From: Allofournierella_A excrementavium
GTDB taxonomy: Bacteria > Bacillota > Clostridia > Oscillospirales > Ruminococcaceae
Reading direction: 5' to 3'
NCBI GenBank assembly: GCA_019120375.1
Contig: DWVE01000025.1
Coordinates: 6,924-70,923 of the forward strand
DNA length: 64,000 nucleotides
The notes beneath the pieces are model-generated. The model ran no database searches and was not told the origin of the DNA. It saw only the letters and a program-made list of their open reading frames with translations. Shown piece by piece: positions 7,862 through 15,499 of this stretch. The position numbers and the translations under genes were made by a program. Positions within the stretch are counted from its first letter, which is position 1. Each line of letters opens with the position of its first letter.

Positions 7862-8632
7862 TTGTATTACGGCAAGGTCGAGATATGCGGCGTGAACACC
7901 GCAAAACTTCCGGTGCTCACCGAGAAGGAAAAGACCGCCCTGCTGCGGGCCGCCCGCGCAGGCGACAAGGAGGCCCGCCAGCGGATGATACAGGGCAACC
8001 TGCGGCTGGTGCTGAGCGTGGTGCAGAAATTCGTGGGCCGGGGCGAAAGCATGGACGACCTGTTTCAGGTGGGATGCATCGGGCTCATCAAGGCCATCGA
8101 CCACTTTGACCCGGACCTGAACGTGCGTTTTTCCACCTACGGGGTGCCCATGATCGTGGGCGAGATACGCCGCTTTCTGCGGGACAACAACGCCGTGCGG
8201 GTCTCCCGCTCGGTGCGGGACATCGCCTACAAGGCCATGCAGGCCAAGGAACAGCTTCAAAAGGAGCTGAACCGGGAGCCGCACATGGACGAGATCGCCC
8301 GCAAGGTGCAGCTGCCCACAGCCACCGTGACCCTTGCGCTGGAAAGCGTGGTGGACCCGGTGAGCCTCTATGAGCCGGTGTACAGCGACGAGGGCGACAC
8401 CATCTATGTGATGGACCAGCTGGGCGACGGCGGCGGCGAGGACAGCTGGATCAGCGGCATCATGTTCAGAGACACGGTGCAGGCTTTGAGCGAGCGGGAG
8501 AAAAAGATCATGGCGCTGCGCTACCTCTCGGGCAAAACGCAGGTGGAGGTGGCAAAGGAGATCGGCATCAGCCAGGCCCAGGTGAGCCGCCTGGAAAAGA
8601 ACGCCCTGGGGCGCATCAAGGGCAAGCTATGA
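7862..8632 (+). CDS. sigG: RNA polymerase sporulation sigma factor SigG
   Basis: Late forespore sigma factor, 256 residues. The near-invariant KVEICGVNTAKLPVL stretch begins at residue 5, as in B. subtilis SigG. The start must be TTG at 7862: an in-frame TGA lies nine bases upstream and AAGGGGGGAG sits 11 bases before the TTG. Region 2 has NLRLVLSVVQKFVGRGE and FQVGCIGLIKAIDHFD; region 2.4 has VPMIVGEIRRFLRDNN; region 4 ends in GISQAQVSRLEKNALGRIK. The TTG start may keep translation low. It stands alone, without spoIIA or spoIIG genes next to it. Confidence 0.97.
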   Translation: MYYGKVEICGVNTAKLPVLTEKEKTALLRAARAGDKEARQRMIQGNLRLVLSVVQKFVGRGESMDDLFQVGCIGLIKAIDHFDPDLNVRFSTYGVPMIVGEIRRFLRDNNAVRVSRSVRDIAYKAMQAKEQLQKELNREPHMDEIARKVQLPTATVTLALESVVDPVSLYEPVYSDEGDTIYVMDQLGDGGGEDSWISGIMFRDTVQALSEREKKIMALRYLSGKTQVEVAKEIGISQAQVSRLEKNALGRIKGKL

Positions 8633-8663
8633 GCAAGCGCTGAAATTTTACAGGCATCGTTCG

Positions 8664-8691
8664 TGGACATTCCGATTCTGCTGCGTATAAT
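8664..8691 (+). promoter_or_regulatory. Sigma-A type promoter of a small acidic protein gene
   Basis: TGGACA at 8664-8669, 16-base spacer, perfect TATAAT at 8686-8691, followed by AAGGAGG at 8698-8704. Confidence 0.6.
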
Positions 8692-8760
8692 ATATACAAG
8701 GAGGCAAGGAAACGACCACCACGTGCAGATTTTGCTCAAATCCAACATGTTTCCTGATGT

Positions 8761-8955
8761 ATGATGATGAATATGACCGAAGAGAACGGCATGGTCCCGA
8801 TGACCGACGAAGAATTCGACACCTATTTTGCCCTGGAGTCCGACCATCCGGACATCATGGAGAAAGCGGCGGCTGTTTTTGCCCAGCAGCCTGACCTGCC
8901 CTACGTCGAGATCGGCGAATTTATCGTGCCCAACCGCAAGCTGCTGGAAGACTGA
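8761..8955 (+). CDS. Small acidic hypothetical protein
   Basis: 64 residues, strongly acidic (TDEEFDTYFALESDHPDI), no cysteines, no membrane segment. It starts with three consecutive ATG codons and has no ribosome site directly upstream; the AAGGAGG at 8698-8704 is some 55 bases away, in front of a tiny frame (GTG at 8723 to TGA at 8762-8764) whose stop overlaps the start of this gene. Translation may therefore be coupled to that leader frame. A good promoter and terminator bracket it, which supports a real gene. Function unknown. Confidence 0.55.
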   Translation: MMMNMTEENGMVPMTDEEFDTYFALESDHPDIMEKAAAVFAQQPDLPYVEIGEFIVPNRKLLED

Positions 8956-9000
8956 CAGACCGGCGGTCCGCCTGCCGGGCCCCGGCTTTTCCGAACACGC

Positions 9001-9038
9001 AAAACAGGCTCCTCTCACCGGAGAGGAGCCTGTTTTTT
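9001..9038. terminator. Bidirectional terminator between the small gene and mutS2
   Basis: Stem AACAGGCTCCTCTC / GAGAGGAGCCTGTT with a 4-base loop, T-run on the plus strand and A-run on the other side. Confidence 0.9.
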
Positions 9039-9046
9039 GTTGGTTC

Positions 9047-11431
9047 TCACTTCAGTTCCACCACAGTCACGCCGGCCTCGCCCTCGCCGTAGCGGCCAAG
9101 GCGGAAGCTCTTGACGTTCTTGTGGCCCCGCAGGTGCTGGTGGATGGCGTTGCGCAGCGCGCCGGTGCCCTTGCCGTGGATGAGGTAGACCATGGTCTGG
9201 CCGTTCATCACCGCGTGGTCGATGAACTGGTCGGTCTCCATCAGCGCCTCCTCCACGGTCATGCCCAGCAGGTTTATCTCCATGCTGGCGCTGCGCTCCA
9301 CCCGCTGCACGGTGGTGCTGCGGGGCGCGGGAGCAGTGCGGCCGCCCTTCTTCTGGGGCTTTTGCAGCTTGTCCGGCGCTTTGAGCCCGGAGAGGGGCAC
9401 CTTGGTCCGGATGATGCCGGCGCGCACCTCCACCATGCCGTTGCGGTCCGGCAGCGAGGTGACGGTGGCCAGCTGGTCATACTCGGCGATGACCACCTCC
9501 TGCCCCACCCGCACCTCTTTCAGCGGCACGAACTGGCGCACGGGGTTGTGGGCCACGTCGCTCTTGGCGAACAGGCGCTCGGCGTCCTTGCGGGCAATTT
9601 CCCGGGCGCGGGCGGCCCGCTGTGCGGCGGACTGTTTGTCGTCCTTTTGCAGCTTGTGCAGTTCGTCGGTGAGGGCGTAGGCCTCCGCCTGCACCTGCTG
9701 GGTCATCTGCCGCGCTTTGAGGCGGGCGGCTTCCAGCTCGGTCTCGCCCTGGCGCACCAGCGCGTCGCACTTTTCCCGGGCTTTTTCCAGCATCTTCTCC
9801 GCCTCGGCCTTGGCCTTTTCCGCCTCGTCCTGGCTCTCTTTCAGCTGCAGCTTCAAATCGTCCAGCTGAGCCAGCACGTCGTCCAGCCGCTTGTCGTCGC
9901 TGGCAAGGTGGGTCTGGGCCCGCTGGATGACCCGGGCGGGCAGGCCAAGCTTTTCGCTGATGAGGAAGGCGTTGGACTTGCCCGGCACGCCCACGCTGAG
10001 CTTGTAGGTGGGGCGCAGGCTCTCCACGTCGAACTCACAGCTGGCGTTCACCACGCCAGCCGTCTCCAGTGCGAACACCTTGAGTTCGGAATAGTGGGTG
10101 GTGGCCATGACCAGCGCGTCCTGGATGCGCAGCTGCTCGATGATGCTCACCGCCAGCGCCGCGCCCTCGGCGGGGTCGGTGCCCGCGCCCAGCTCGTCCA
10201 GCAGCACCAGACTGCCCTTGAAGGCGTTGTCCAGGATGCCGGTGATCTTTTTCATGTGGCCGGAGAAGGTGGACAGGCTCTGTTCGATGCTCTGCTCGTC
10301 GCCGATGTCTACCAGATAGTCGGTGAACACGCATACGGTGCTGTGCTCGTGGGCGGGGATGAGCAGGCCGTGCTGAGCCATGGCGCAGAGCAGACCGGCG
10401 GTCTTGAGGGTGACGGTCTTGCCGCCGGTGTTAGGGCCGGTGATGACCAGGGTGTCGTAATTTTCGCCCAGGGCCACGTCGATGGGCACCACCTTGTCGG
10501 GGTCGATAAGGGGGTGACGGGCCTTTTTCAGGTCAAAATGCACGTCGTCCGCCACTTGGGGCATCCAGGCCTTCTGCTCCAGGGCCAGATGGGCCTTGGC
10601 CAGCAGAACGTCGATGTCCAGCATGGCCTTGTAGCTGAAGTTGAACATCGGCTCAATGGAGGCCACCTGCTCGGTGAAGGCGATGAGGATGCGTTCGATC
10701 TCTGCCTTCTCCTGGCTGCGCAGCTGCATGATCTTGGCGTTGGCCTCCACCACGGCGGTGGGCTCCACGAACACGGTGGCGCCGCTGCTGGACACGTCGT
10801 GGATGACGCCGCCCACTTCGCCCCGGTACTCCGCCCGCACCGGCACCACGAAGCGGCCGTTTCGGATGGAGACCACCGCGTCCTGCAAAAACTTGTTGGT
10901 GGTGCTGTTTTTGATGATGGCGTCCAGCTTGTCCCGGATGGAGTTTTCGGTGGCCTGTATCTTGCGGCGCACCTCGAACAGGGTGTTGCTGGCCGTGTCT
11001 GCCATTTCCTCCGGCGAGAGGATGGCGGAGCTTATCTGCTTTTCCAGCCCGGGCTGGGGGCTGAGGGCGTAGAATAGATCGTCCACCGGCAGCATGTCAT
11101 GCTCGGTGAGGCCGTACCAGGACACCAGATTCTGGAAGTTGCGCAGCGCGCCCGCCACTTCCAGCAGTTCCGCCATGGAGAGCACACCGCCCTTGACGGC
11201 GCGGCTCACCACCTTGTCCACGCCGGACACGCCGCCAAACCGGGGGCTGCCGTTTTTCAGCAGCAGGCTGGCGATGGCGTCGGTCTGACTCAGGGCATAG
11301 CGCACCTCGTCGGGCGTTTCGCCCGCGGGCTGCTCCAAAAGCAGGGTGCGGGCCTCAGGGCAGACGGCCAGCGCCGCCGCCTTTTCCAGGATCTTGTCCA
11401 GTTCCAGTGTTTTGCGATAGCTTGTATCCAT
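9047..11431 (-). CDS. mutS2: Endonuclease MutS2
   Basis: 794 residues from the ATG at 11431 (GAGGAG upstream; a TTG four codons earlier is less likely). MutS core and clamp lead into an ATPase domain with Walker A GPNTGGKTVT near residue 330, then LDELGAGTDPAEG and a STFSGHMK signature. A long Lys/Glu/Ala coiled coil (about residues 515-600) links to a C-terminal Smr nuclease domain with HGKGTGALR. The Smr LDLRG-type motif reads INLLG here. The family lacks the mismatch-recognition domain and acts against recombination intermediates or on collided ribosomes. It is 45 bases from the recO stop and probably in the same minus-strand unit. Confidence 0.95.
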   Translation of the reverse strand: MDTSYRKTLELDKILEKAAALAVCPEARTLLLEQPAGETPDEVRYALSQTDAIASLLLKNGSPRFGGVSGVDKVVSRAVKGGVLSMAELLEVAGALRNFQNLVSWYGLTEHDMLPVDDLFYALSPQPGLEKQISSAILSPEEMADTASNTLFEVRRKIQATENSIRDKLDAIIKNSTTNKFLQDAVVSIRNGRFVVPVRAEYRGEVGGVIHDVSSSGATVFVEPTAVVEANAKIMQLRSQEKAEIERILIAFTEQVASIEPMFNFSYKAMLDIDVLLAKAHLALEQKAWMPQVADDVHFDLKKARHPLIDPDKVVPIDVALGENYDTLVITGPNTGGKTVTLKTAGLLCAMAQHGLLIPAHEHSTVCVFTDYLVDIGDEQSIEQSLSTFSGHMKKITGILDNAFKGSLVLLDELGAGTDPAEGAALAVSIIEQLRIQDALVMATTHYSELKVFALETAGVVNASCEFDVESLRPTYKLSVGVPGKSNAFLISEKLGLPARVIQRAQTHLASDDKRLDDVLAQLDDLKLQLKESQDEAEKAKAEAEKMLEKAREKCDALVRQGETELEAARLKARQMTQQVQAEAYALTDELHKLQKDDKQSAAQRAARAREIARKDAERLFAKSDVAHNPVRQFVPLKEVRVGQEVVIAEYDQLATVTSLPDRNGMVEVRAGIIRTKVPLSGLKAPDKLQKPQKKGGRTAPAPRSTTVQRVERSASMEINLLGMTVEEALMETDQFIDHAVMNGQTMVYLIHGKGTGALRNAIHQHLRGHKNVKSFRLGRYGEGEAGVTVVELK

Positions 11432-11475
11432 GATTCTCCTCAAAAGGGCGCATCGCGCCCGCTATGTAGTTCAGT

Positions 11476-12219
11476 TCACTCCATCACAGAGTGAAGGAAA
11501 TCCAGCGTTTTCAGGGGCTTGTCCAGCCGGGCGGCGGCGTAGCGCTCGGTGACGCGGCCCAGTTTTTCCAGGCTTTTGGGCGAAAGGGAGAAGGCGAACA
11601 CCTTCTTGTCCTCCACCAGGGCGATGTGGCGCAGGGCGATGAGCGCGCCCTCGTCCAGATTGGGCGCAAGGCCCTGGGCCTCGGCGCAGTCGCCGCAGAG
11701 CAGCTCGCCCGCGCCGATGTCGAAGTAAAAATCGCCGCCGTCGTATTTCTGGCAGCTTTTGCAGCAAAGCAGCGCGGGCATGTATCCTGCCTCGCACACC
11801 GAGCGCAGCTCATAGACCGCCTTTATCTGGGCCAGTGGCTTTTTCTGCTCGCTGATGAGGTAGAGGCTGTTGAGCAGAAGGCGCAGCTGAGCCGCCGCCT
11901 CGCCGCCGCTGGGCAGCAGGGTCTGGGCGATCTCCGCCAGATACATGGCCAGCGCCATGCCCTCGATGCTTTTGGGCAGGCCGAAAAACACCTGTTTGAC
12001 CTGGGCGTCATCCACCATATACATGGACTTGCCCGCAAACAGGGTGAATTCCGAATAGCAAAAAAGCCCGCAGGCACTGAAAAGTTTGCTTTTCAGGCGC
12101 AGGCTTCCCTTGGCAGATGCGGAGATAAGGCCGTGCTCCGGGGTGAGGATGGTGAGGATACGGTCAGATTCCCCCACCTTCACTTCCCGCAGCACCAGGC
12201 CCGGCGTCACCAGTTGCAT
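11476..12219 (-). CDS. recO: DNA repair protein RecO
   Basis: 247 residues, RecF-pathway mediator that loads RecA and anneals strands on SSB-coated DNA. The N-terminal OB fold contains VLREVKVGESDRILTILTPE and KGSLRLKSK; the helical C-terminal half carries a four-cysteine zinc site, CCKSCQKYDGG followed by LLCGDCAEA. The ATG at 12219 has GGGAG six bases upstream. The upstream yqzL-like frame extends 56 bases into this gene. Confidence 0.93.
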   Translation of the reverse strand: MQLVTPGLVLREVKVGESDRILTILTPEHGLISASAKGSLRLKSKLFSACGLFCYSEFTLFAGKSMYMVDDAQVKQVFFGLPKSIEGMALAMYLAEIAQTLLPSGGEAAAQLRLLLNSLYLISEQKKPLAQIKAVYELRSVCEAGYMPALLCCKSCQKYDGGDFYFDIGAGELLCGDCAEAQGLAPNLDEGALIALRHIALVEDKKVFAFSLSPKSLEKLGRVTERYAAARLDKPLKTLDFLHSVME

Positions 12220-12352
12220 GTTCGTCTCCCGCGGGCGGCGGCAGCCCGGGCTGCCCGGTGCGCAGAGCCTTTTTGTAGTTCAGGTACTCCCGCACGCCGC
12301 CGGTCGTTTCAAACTCTTTCCAATCTTTCCAATAAGAACCGCTGCTGTCCAT
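12164..12352 (-). CDS. yqzL: YqzL-like small protein overlapping recO
   Basis: 62 residues. The first half, YWKDWKEFETTGGVREYLNY, fits the small YqzL family (Trp-x-x-Phe-x-x-Thr-Gly-x-x-x-x-Tyr-Leu-x-x-Lys), and yqzL lies between era and recO in Bacillus exactly as here. AGGGGGC precedes the ATG. The second half (glycine, proline and alanine rich) is read from the start of recO in another frame and resembles nothing; the stop lies 56 bases inside recO. Bacillus YqzL is about 47 residues, so the tail looks like a local read-on. Function unknown. Confidence 0.62.
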   Translation of the reverse strand: MDSSGSYWKDWKEFETTGGVREYLNYKKALRTGQPGLPPPAGDEHATGDAGPGAAGSEGGGI

Positions 12353-12438
12353 CGCTGGTCGCCCCCTGGTGGTACTGTTCCACCATTGTACGCCGGTATG
12401 CCCGGAAAAGTTGTCCAGCGATGTAGAAAAATTTTTGC

Positions 12439-12465
12439 GATGTGTCGTGTTTAACCGACAACATC
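12439..12465 (-). terminator. Possible weak terminator after era
   Basis: On the minus strand GATGTTGTCG / CGACACATC (one bulged T, 8-base loop) overlaps the era stop and is followed by GCAAAAATTTTT. The U tract is delayed, so it may only partly terminate. Confidence 0.35.
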
Positions 12466-13357
12466 ATTTGTTTTGAACAAAGCCAAAGTCGTTCAAAAGG
12501 AAGTCGCTGTCACGCCAGTCGTCCTTCACCTTGACCCAGCACTGAAGGTTCACCTTTGCGCCCAAAAACTCCTCACAGTCCACCCGGGCGGCGCTGGCGA
12601 TTTTTTTCAGCATCTGGCCGCCCTTGCCGATGACCATGCCCTTATGGCTCTTGCGCTCGCAGTAGATGTTGGCGTCGATGTCGATGATGTTTTTGTCTTC
12701 CCGCTCTTTGAAGCGCTCCACCGTGACGGCGATGCCGTGGGGCACCTCGTCCCGCAGGAAAAGCAGCATCTTCTCCCGCAGAATTTCGCTCACCAGCGCC
12801 TTTTCCGGCATGTCGGTGTAGGCGTCGTCGTCGAAATAGTGGGGGCCTTCCACCCCGTAGGCGGCCAGGATGCCAAACAGTTCCTCGCAGCCCTTGTCCT
12901 CTCGGACGCTGATGGCCACGACCTTGTCGAACACGCCCAAAGCCTCCAGCTTTGCGGTGCGCGCCGCCAGGTCCGCCTCGTCTTTGAGGGTGTCGGTCTT
13001 GTTGATGACCGCCACGGCGGGGGTGCCCCGCAGCGCGTCGACCATGGCCTGCTCGGCCTCGGTGAACTCGCCGTAGGGCTCAAAGAGCATCAGGCTCACG
13101 TCCACATCCGCCACGCTGTCGGTCACGGTCTTGCTCATCCGCTCGCCCAGCTTTGTGCGGGGGATGTGCACGCCGGGGGTGTCCAGCAGGACATACTGCA
13201 CCGGCCCGCGGGTGACGATGCCGGTGATGCGGGTGCGAGTGGTCTGGGGTTTTGAGGTGACGATGGCCACCTTCTCCCCCACCAGCCGGTTGGTCAGGCT
13301 GGATTTGCCCACGTTGGGCTTGCCCACAAGGGCCACAAAAACCGATGAGGTCTGCAA
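12464..13357 (-). CDS. era: GTPase Era
   Basis: Ras-like GTPase for 16S rRNA maturation and 30S assembly. I place the start at the TTG complementary to 13355-13357 (297 residues), since AAAGGATG lies just upstream and the dgkA stop ends 5 bases before; the open frame allows an ATG at 13393 inside dgkA. G1 GKPNVGKS, G2 region TTRTRI, G3 DTPG, G4 NKTD and the C-terminal KH domain with GMVIGKGGQMLKKI are all present. It sits in the standard order dgkA-era-yqzL-recO. Confidence 0.95.
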   Translation of the reverse strand: MQTSSVFVALVGKPNVGKSSLTNRLVGEKVAIVTSKPQTTRTRITGIVTRGPVQYVLLDTPGVHIPRTKLGERMSKTVTDSVADVDVSLMLFEPYGEFTEAEQAMVDALRGTPAVAVINKTDTLKDEADLAARTAKLEALGVFDKVVAISVREDKGCEELFGILAAYGVEGPHYFDDDAYTDMPEKALVSEILREKMLLFLRDEVPHGIAVTVERFKEREDKNIIDIDANIYCERKSHKGMVIGKGGQMLKKIASAARVDCEEFLGAKVNLQCWVKVKDDWRDSDFLLNDFGFVQNK

Positions 13358-13361
13358 AGGA

Positions 13362-13820
13362 TCATCCTTTCTTTCTTTCGGGCCAGAACACAAAGAACCA
13401 GGCCCCAGCCAGCGACGCCGCCAGCAGGGCCAGGGCCCAGGGGTGCGCGAAGAACCAGCCGGGGATGGCGCACAGCACCTCCGGCTGCCAGAACAGCATC
13501 ACGCCCACAGCCGCCGAAGCGATGCTGAAGGTCAGCACCGCGCCCGCGGCCATGTCTTTGGCGCCGCCCGCCGCCCGCCAGTGGGCGGGGTCGGGGGATT
13601 CCACCGACCGCTCGATGGCAGAGTTGACCAGCTCCAGCGCGATCACGCCGCCGATGCAGAGAAACAGCAGGGCGTACTCCACCGCGCTGAAGGAATAGAA
13701 CAGGCTGGCCAGCAGCACGTATGCCCCGGCGCACAGGTGAAAGCGCAGGTTGCGCTCCTCTTTCACCGCGGCCCAGAAGCCTTGCGCCGCATAGCCAAAC
13801 CCGGCAAAAAACCGCCGCAT
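13362..13820 (-). CDS. dgkA: Diacylglycerol/undecaprenol kinase family protein
   Basis: 152 residues with four hydrophobic helices and the family hallmark ALELVNSAIERSVESPDP followed by AKDMAAGAV. The Firmicute members phosphorylate undecaprenol rather than diacylglycerol and feed the cell-wall lipid carrier. The C-terminal helix pair (GWFFAHPWALALLAASLAG) is longer than in the shortest homologues. It starts 1 base from the ybeY stop and directly precedes era. Confidence 0.9.
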   Translation of the reverse strand: MRRFFAGFGYAAQGFWAAVKEERNLRFHLCAGAYVLLASLFYSFSAVEYALLFLCIGGVIALELVNSAIERSVESPDPAHWRAAGGAKDMAAGAVLTFSIASAAVGVMLFWQPEVLCAIPGWFFAHPWALALLAASLAGAWFFVFWPERKKG

Positions 13821-13821
13821 A

Positions 13822-14322
13822 TCAGATCTGGTCCGCCGTGTAGGACACAGTGCGGGGCAGGCCCAGCTGGATGAGCACGGCCTCTTCCTTTTCCCGCATC
13901 TTCACCGCGGCAAGGCCGCCCTGCTCGTGGTCATAGCCCAGCAGGTGCAGCATGGAGTGCACAGTGAGGAAGGCCACTTCCCGCTGCAGCGGGTGGCCGT
14001 AGAGTTCCGCCTGCTCCATCGCCTTCTCCATGGAGATCACGATGTCGCCCAGAAGGCAGGCGCCGGTGTCCTGGTCCACGTCGTACTTGCCGTCCTCGCC
14101 CAAGGGGAAGCTGAGCACGTCGGTGGGCATATCTTTGCCCCGGTACTGGGCGTTCAGGGTCTGGATCTCGGCGTTGTCCACGAAGGTCACACTGATCTCC
14201 GCGGGCTGCTCGAACCCCTCAAACTCCAGCACAGCGTTGCAGCTGCGGCGGATCAGGATGCGCAGGCCCGAGGGGATCTTCACCTTCTTCTGCTGGTTTG
14301 TGATCAACACTTTGTTTGACAC
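13822..14322 (-). CDS. ybeY: Endoribonuclease YbeY (rRNA maturation factor)
   Basis: 166 residues. The zinc site HSMLHLLGYDHEQ (His-x3-His-x5-His) lies near residue 125 and the upstream TDVLSFPLGE block is also typical. Metal-dependent single-strand ribonuclease involved in 16S 3'-end processing and ribosome quality control. It is adjacent to dgkA and follows phoH by 81 bases, the usual Firmicute arrangement. Confidence 0.94.
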   Translation of the reverse strand: MSNKVLITNQQKKVKIPSGLRILIRRSCNAVLEFEGFEQPAEISVTFVDNAEIQTLNAQYRGKDMPTDVLSFPLGEDGKYDVDQDTGACLLGDIVISMEKAMEQAELYGHPLQREVAFLTVHSMLHLLGYDHEQGGLAAVKMREKEEAVLIQLGLPRTVSYTADQI

Positions 14323-14403
14323 ACCGTTTCACCTCTTCATGTTTTTAATGGTTCCGTTCGCGGGGTCCCGCCCGCGCAAAACGCCCCGGCTCAGGGCGTC
14401 AGT

Positions 14404-15369
14404 TCAGGGATTGCGCCGCTGCCGCGCCACCCGGTCGTAGGCCTTGACGATCTCCTGCACCAGACGGTGGCGCACCACGTCCTTTTCGGTGAAGTAGACC
14501 CGGGCGATGCCCTCCACATTCTTCAGCACGTTCAAGGCGTCCAGAAGGCCGCTGCGGCTGCGGTCTGGCAGGTCGATCTGGGTCACGTCGCCGGTGACCA
14601 CCACCTTGCTGCCGGTGCCCATGCGGGTGAGGAACATCTTCATCTGCTCCCGGCTGGTGTTCTGGGCCTCGTCCAGGATGATGAAGGCGTCGTCCAGCGT
14701 GCGGCCGCGCATGTAGGCCAGCGGGGCCACCTCGATGGTCTGCTTTTCCAGCAGCTTCTGGAAGCTCTCGGCCCCCAGCATGTCGAACAGGCCGTCATAG
14801 AGCGGGCGGAGATAGGGGTCCACCTTGTTCTGCAGATCGCCGGGCAGAAAGCCCAGCTTCTCCCCCGCCTCCACGGCGGGCCGGGTGAGGATGATGCGGC
14901 TGACCTCTTTGCTCTTGAAGGCCTTCACCGCCATGGCCACCGCAAGATAGGTCTTGCCGGTGCCGGCAGGGCCCACGCCGAAGGTGATGGCGTTCTGCTT
15001 GATGGCCTGCAGGTACTCCCGCTGGCCCAGCGTCTTGGGGCGCACGGGCCGCCCCTTGGCGGTCACGGCCACAAAGTCCTGGGTGAGCTCCCGTACACGG
15101 CGCTCTTCCCCTGCGCCGGCCAGACTGATGCAGTAGCGCACCGTCTGCTCTTCCAGCGGGGTGTGGTTTTCCAGCAATGTGAGCATGGCGTCCACCGCGC
15201 GGGCGGCTGCCGCCACCTGCTCCGGCTCGCCGGTGAATTTGATCTGGGAGCCGCGGCACACCGCCGTGATGGAAAACTCGTTCTCCAAAAGGCGGATGTT
15301 CTCGTCCCGGCTGCCAAAAATCTCCAGCGCTGTTTCTACACTGTTCAGCTCGATCAGTTTTTCTGCCAT
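14404..15369 (-). CDS. phoH: PhoH-like ATPase
   Basis: 321 residues from the ATG at 15369; the longer open frame to 15522 would overlap yqfD and has no homologous N terminus. An N-terminal KH-like region (ITAVCRGSQIKFTGEPEQ) precedes the ATPase with Walker A GPAGTGKTYLAV near residue 137, ILTRPAVEAGEKLGFLPGDL, Walker B FIILDEAQN and TGDVTQIDLP. PhoH proteins are predicted RNA-dependent ATPases or helicases linked to YbeY. A TG-extended -10 lies just upstream. Confidence 0.94.
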   Translation of the reverse strand: MAEKLIELNSVETALEIFGSRDENIRLLENEFSITAVCRGSQIKFTGEPEQVAAAARAVDAMLTLLENHTPLEEQTVRYCISLAGAGEERRVRELTQDFVAVTAKGRPVRPKTLGQREYLQAIKQNAITFGVGPAGTGKTYLAVAMAVKAFKSKEVSRIILTRPAVEAGEKLGFLPGDLQNKVDPYLRPLYDGLFDMLGAESFQKLLEKQTIEVAPLAYMRGRTLDDAFIILDEAQNTSREQMKMFLTRMGTGSKVVVTGDVTQIDLPDRSRSGLLDALNVLKNVEGIARVYFTEKDVVRHRLVQEIVKAYDRVARQRRNP

Positions 15370-15439
15370 TCCACACCTGCTCACTTGCCGAAATCTCGCG
15401 GGGCCGGCCGATTGCACCTGCGCCCACAAATACATCGTT

Positions 15440-15445
15440 ATTATA
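15440..15445 (-). promoter_or_regulatory. Extended -10 promoter candidate of phoH
   Basis: On the minus strand TGGTATAAT has a perfect -10 with a TG extension, about 70 bases before the phoH ATG; the -35 (GTTCCT at 17 bases) is poor. Confidence 0.4.
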
Positions 15446-15499
15446 CCACAAAATATTCCAATAGGAACTGTCTGTTTTACACAAAATTTTACGGCGTTT

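Noticed and set aside
8828..11077. A 749-residue plus-strand frame over mutS2
   Set aside because: Antisense shadow of mutS2 and partly out-of-frame with the small acidic gene.
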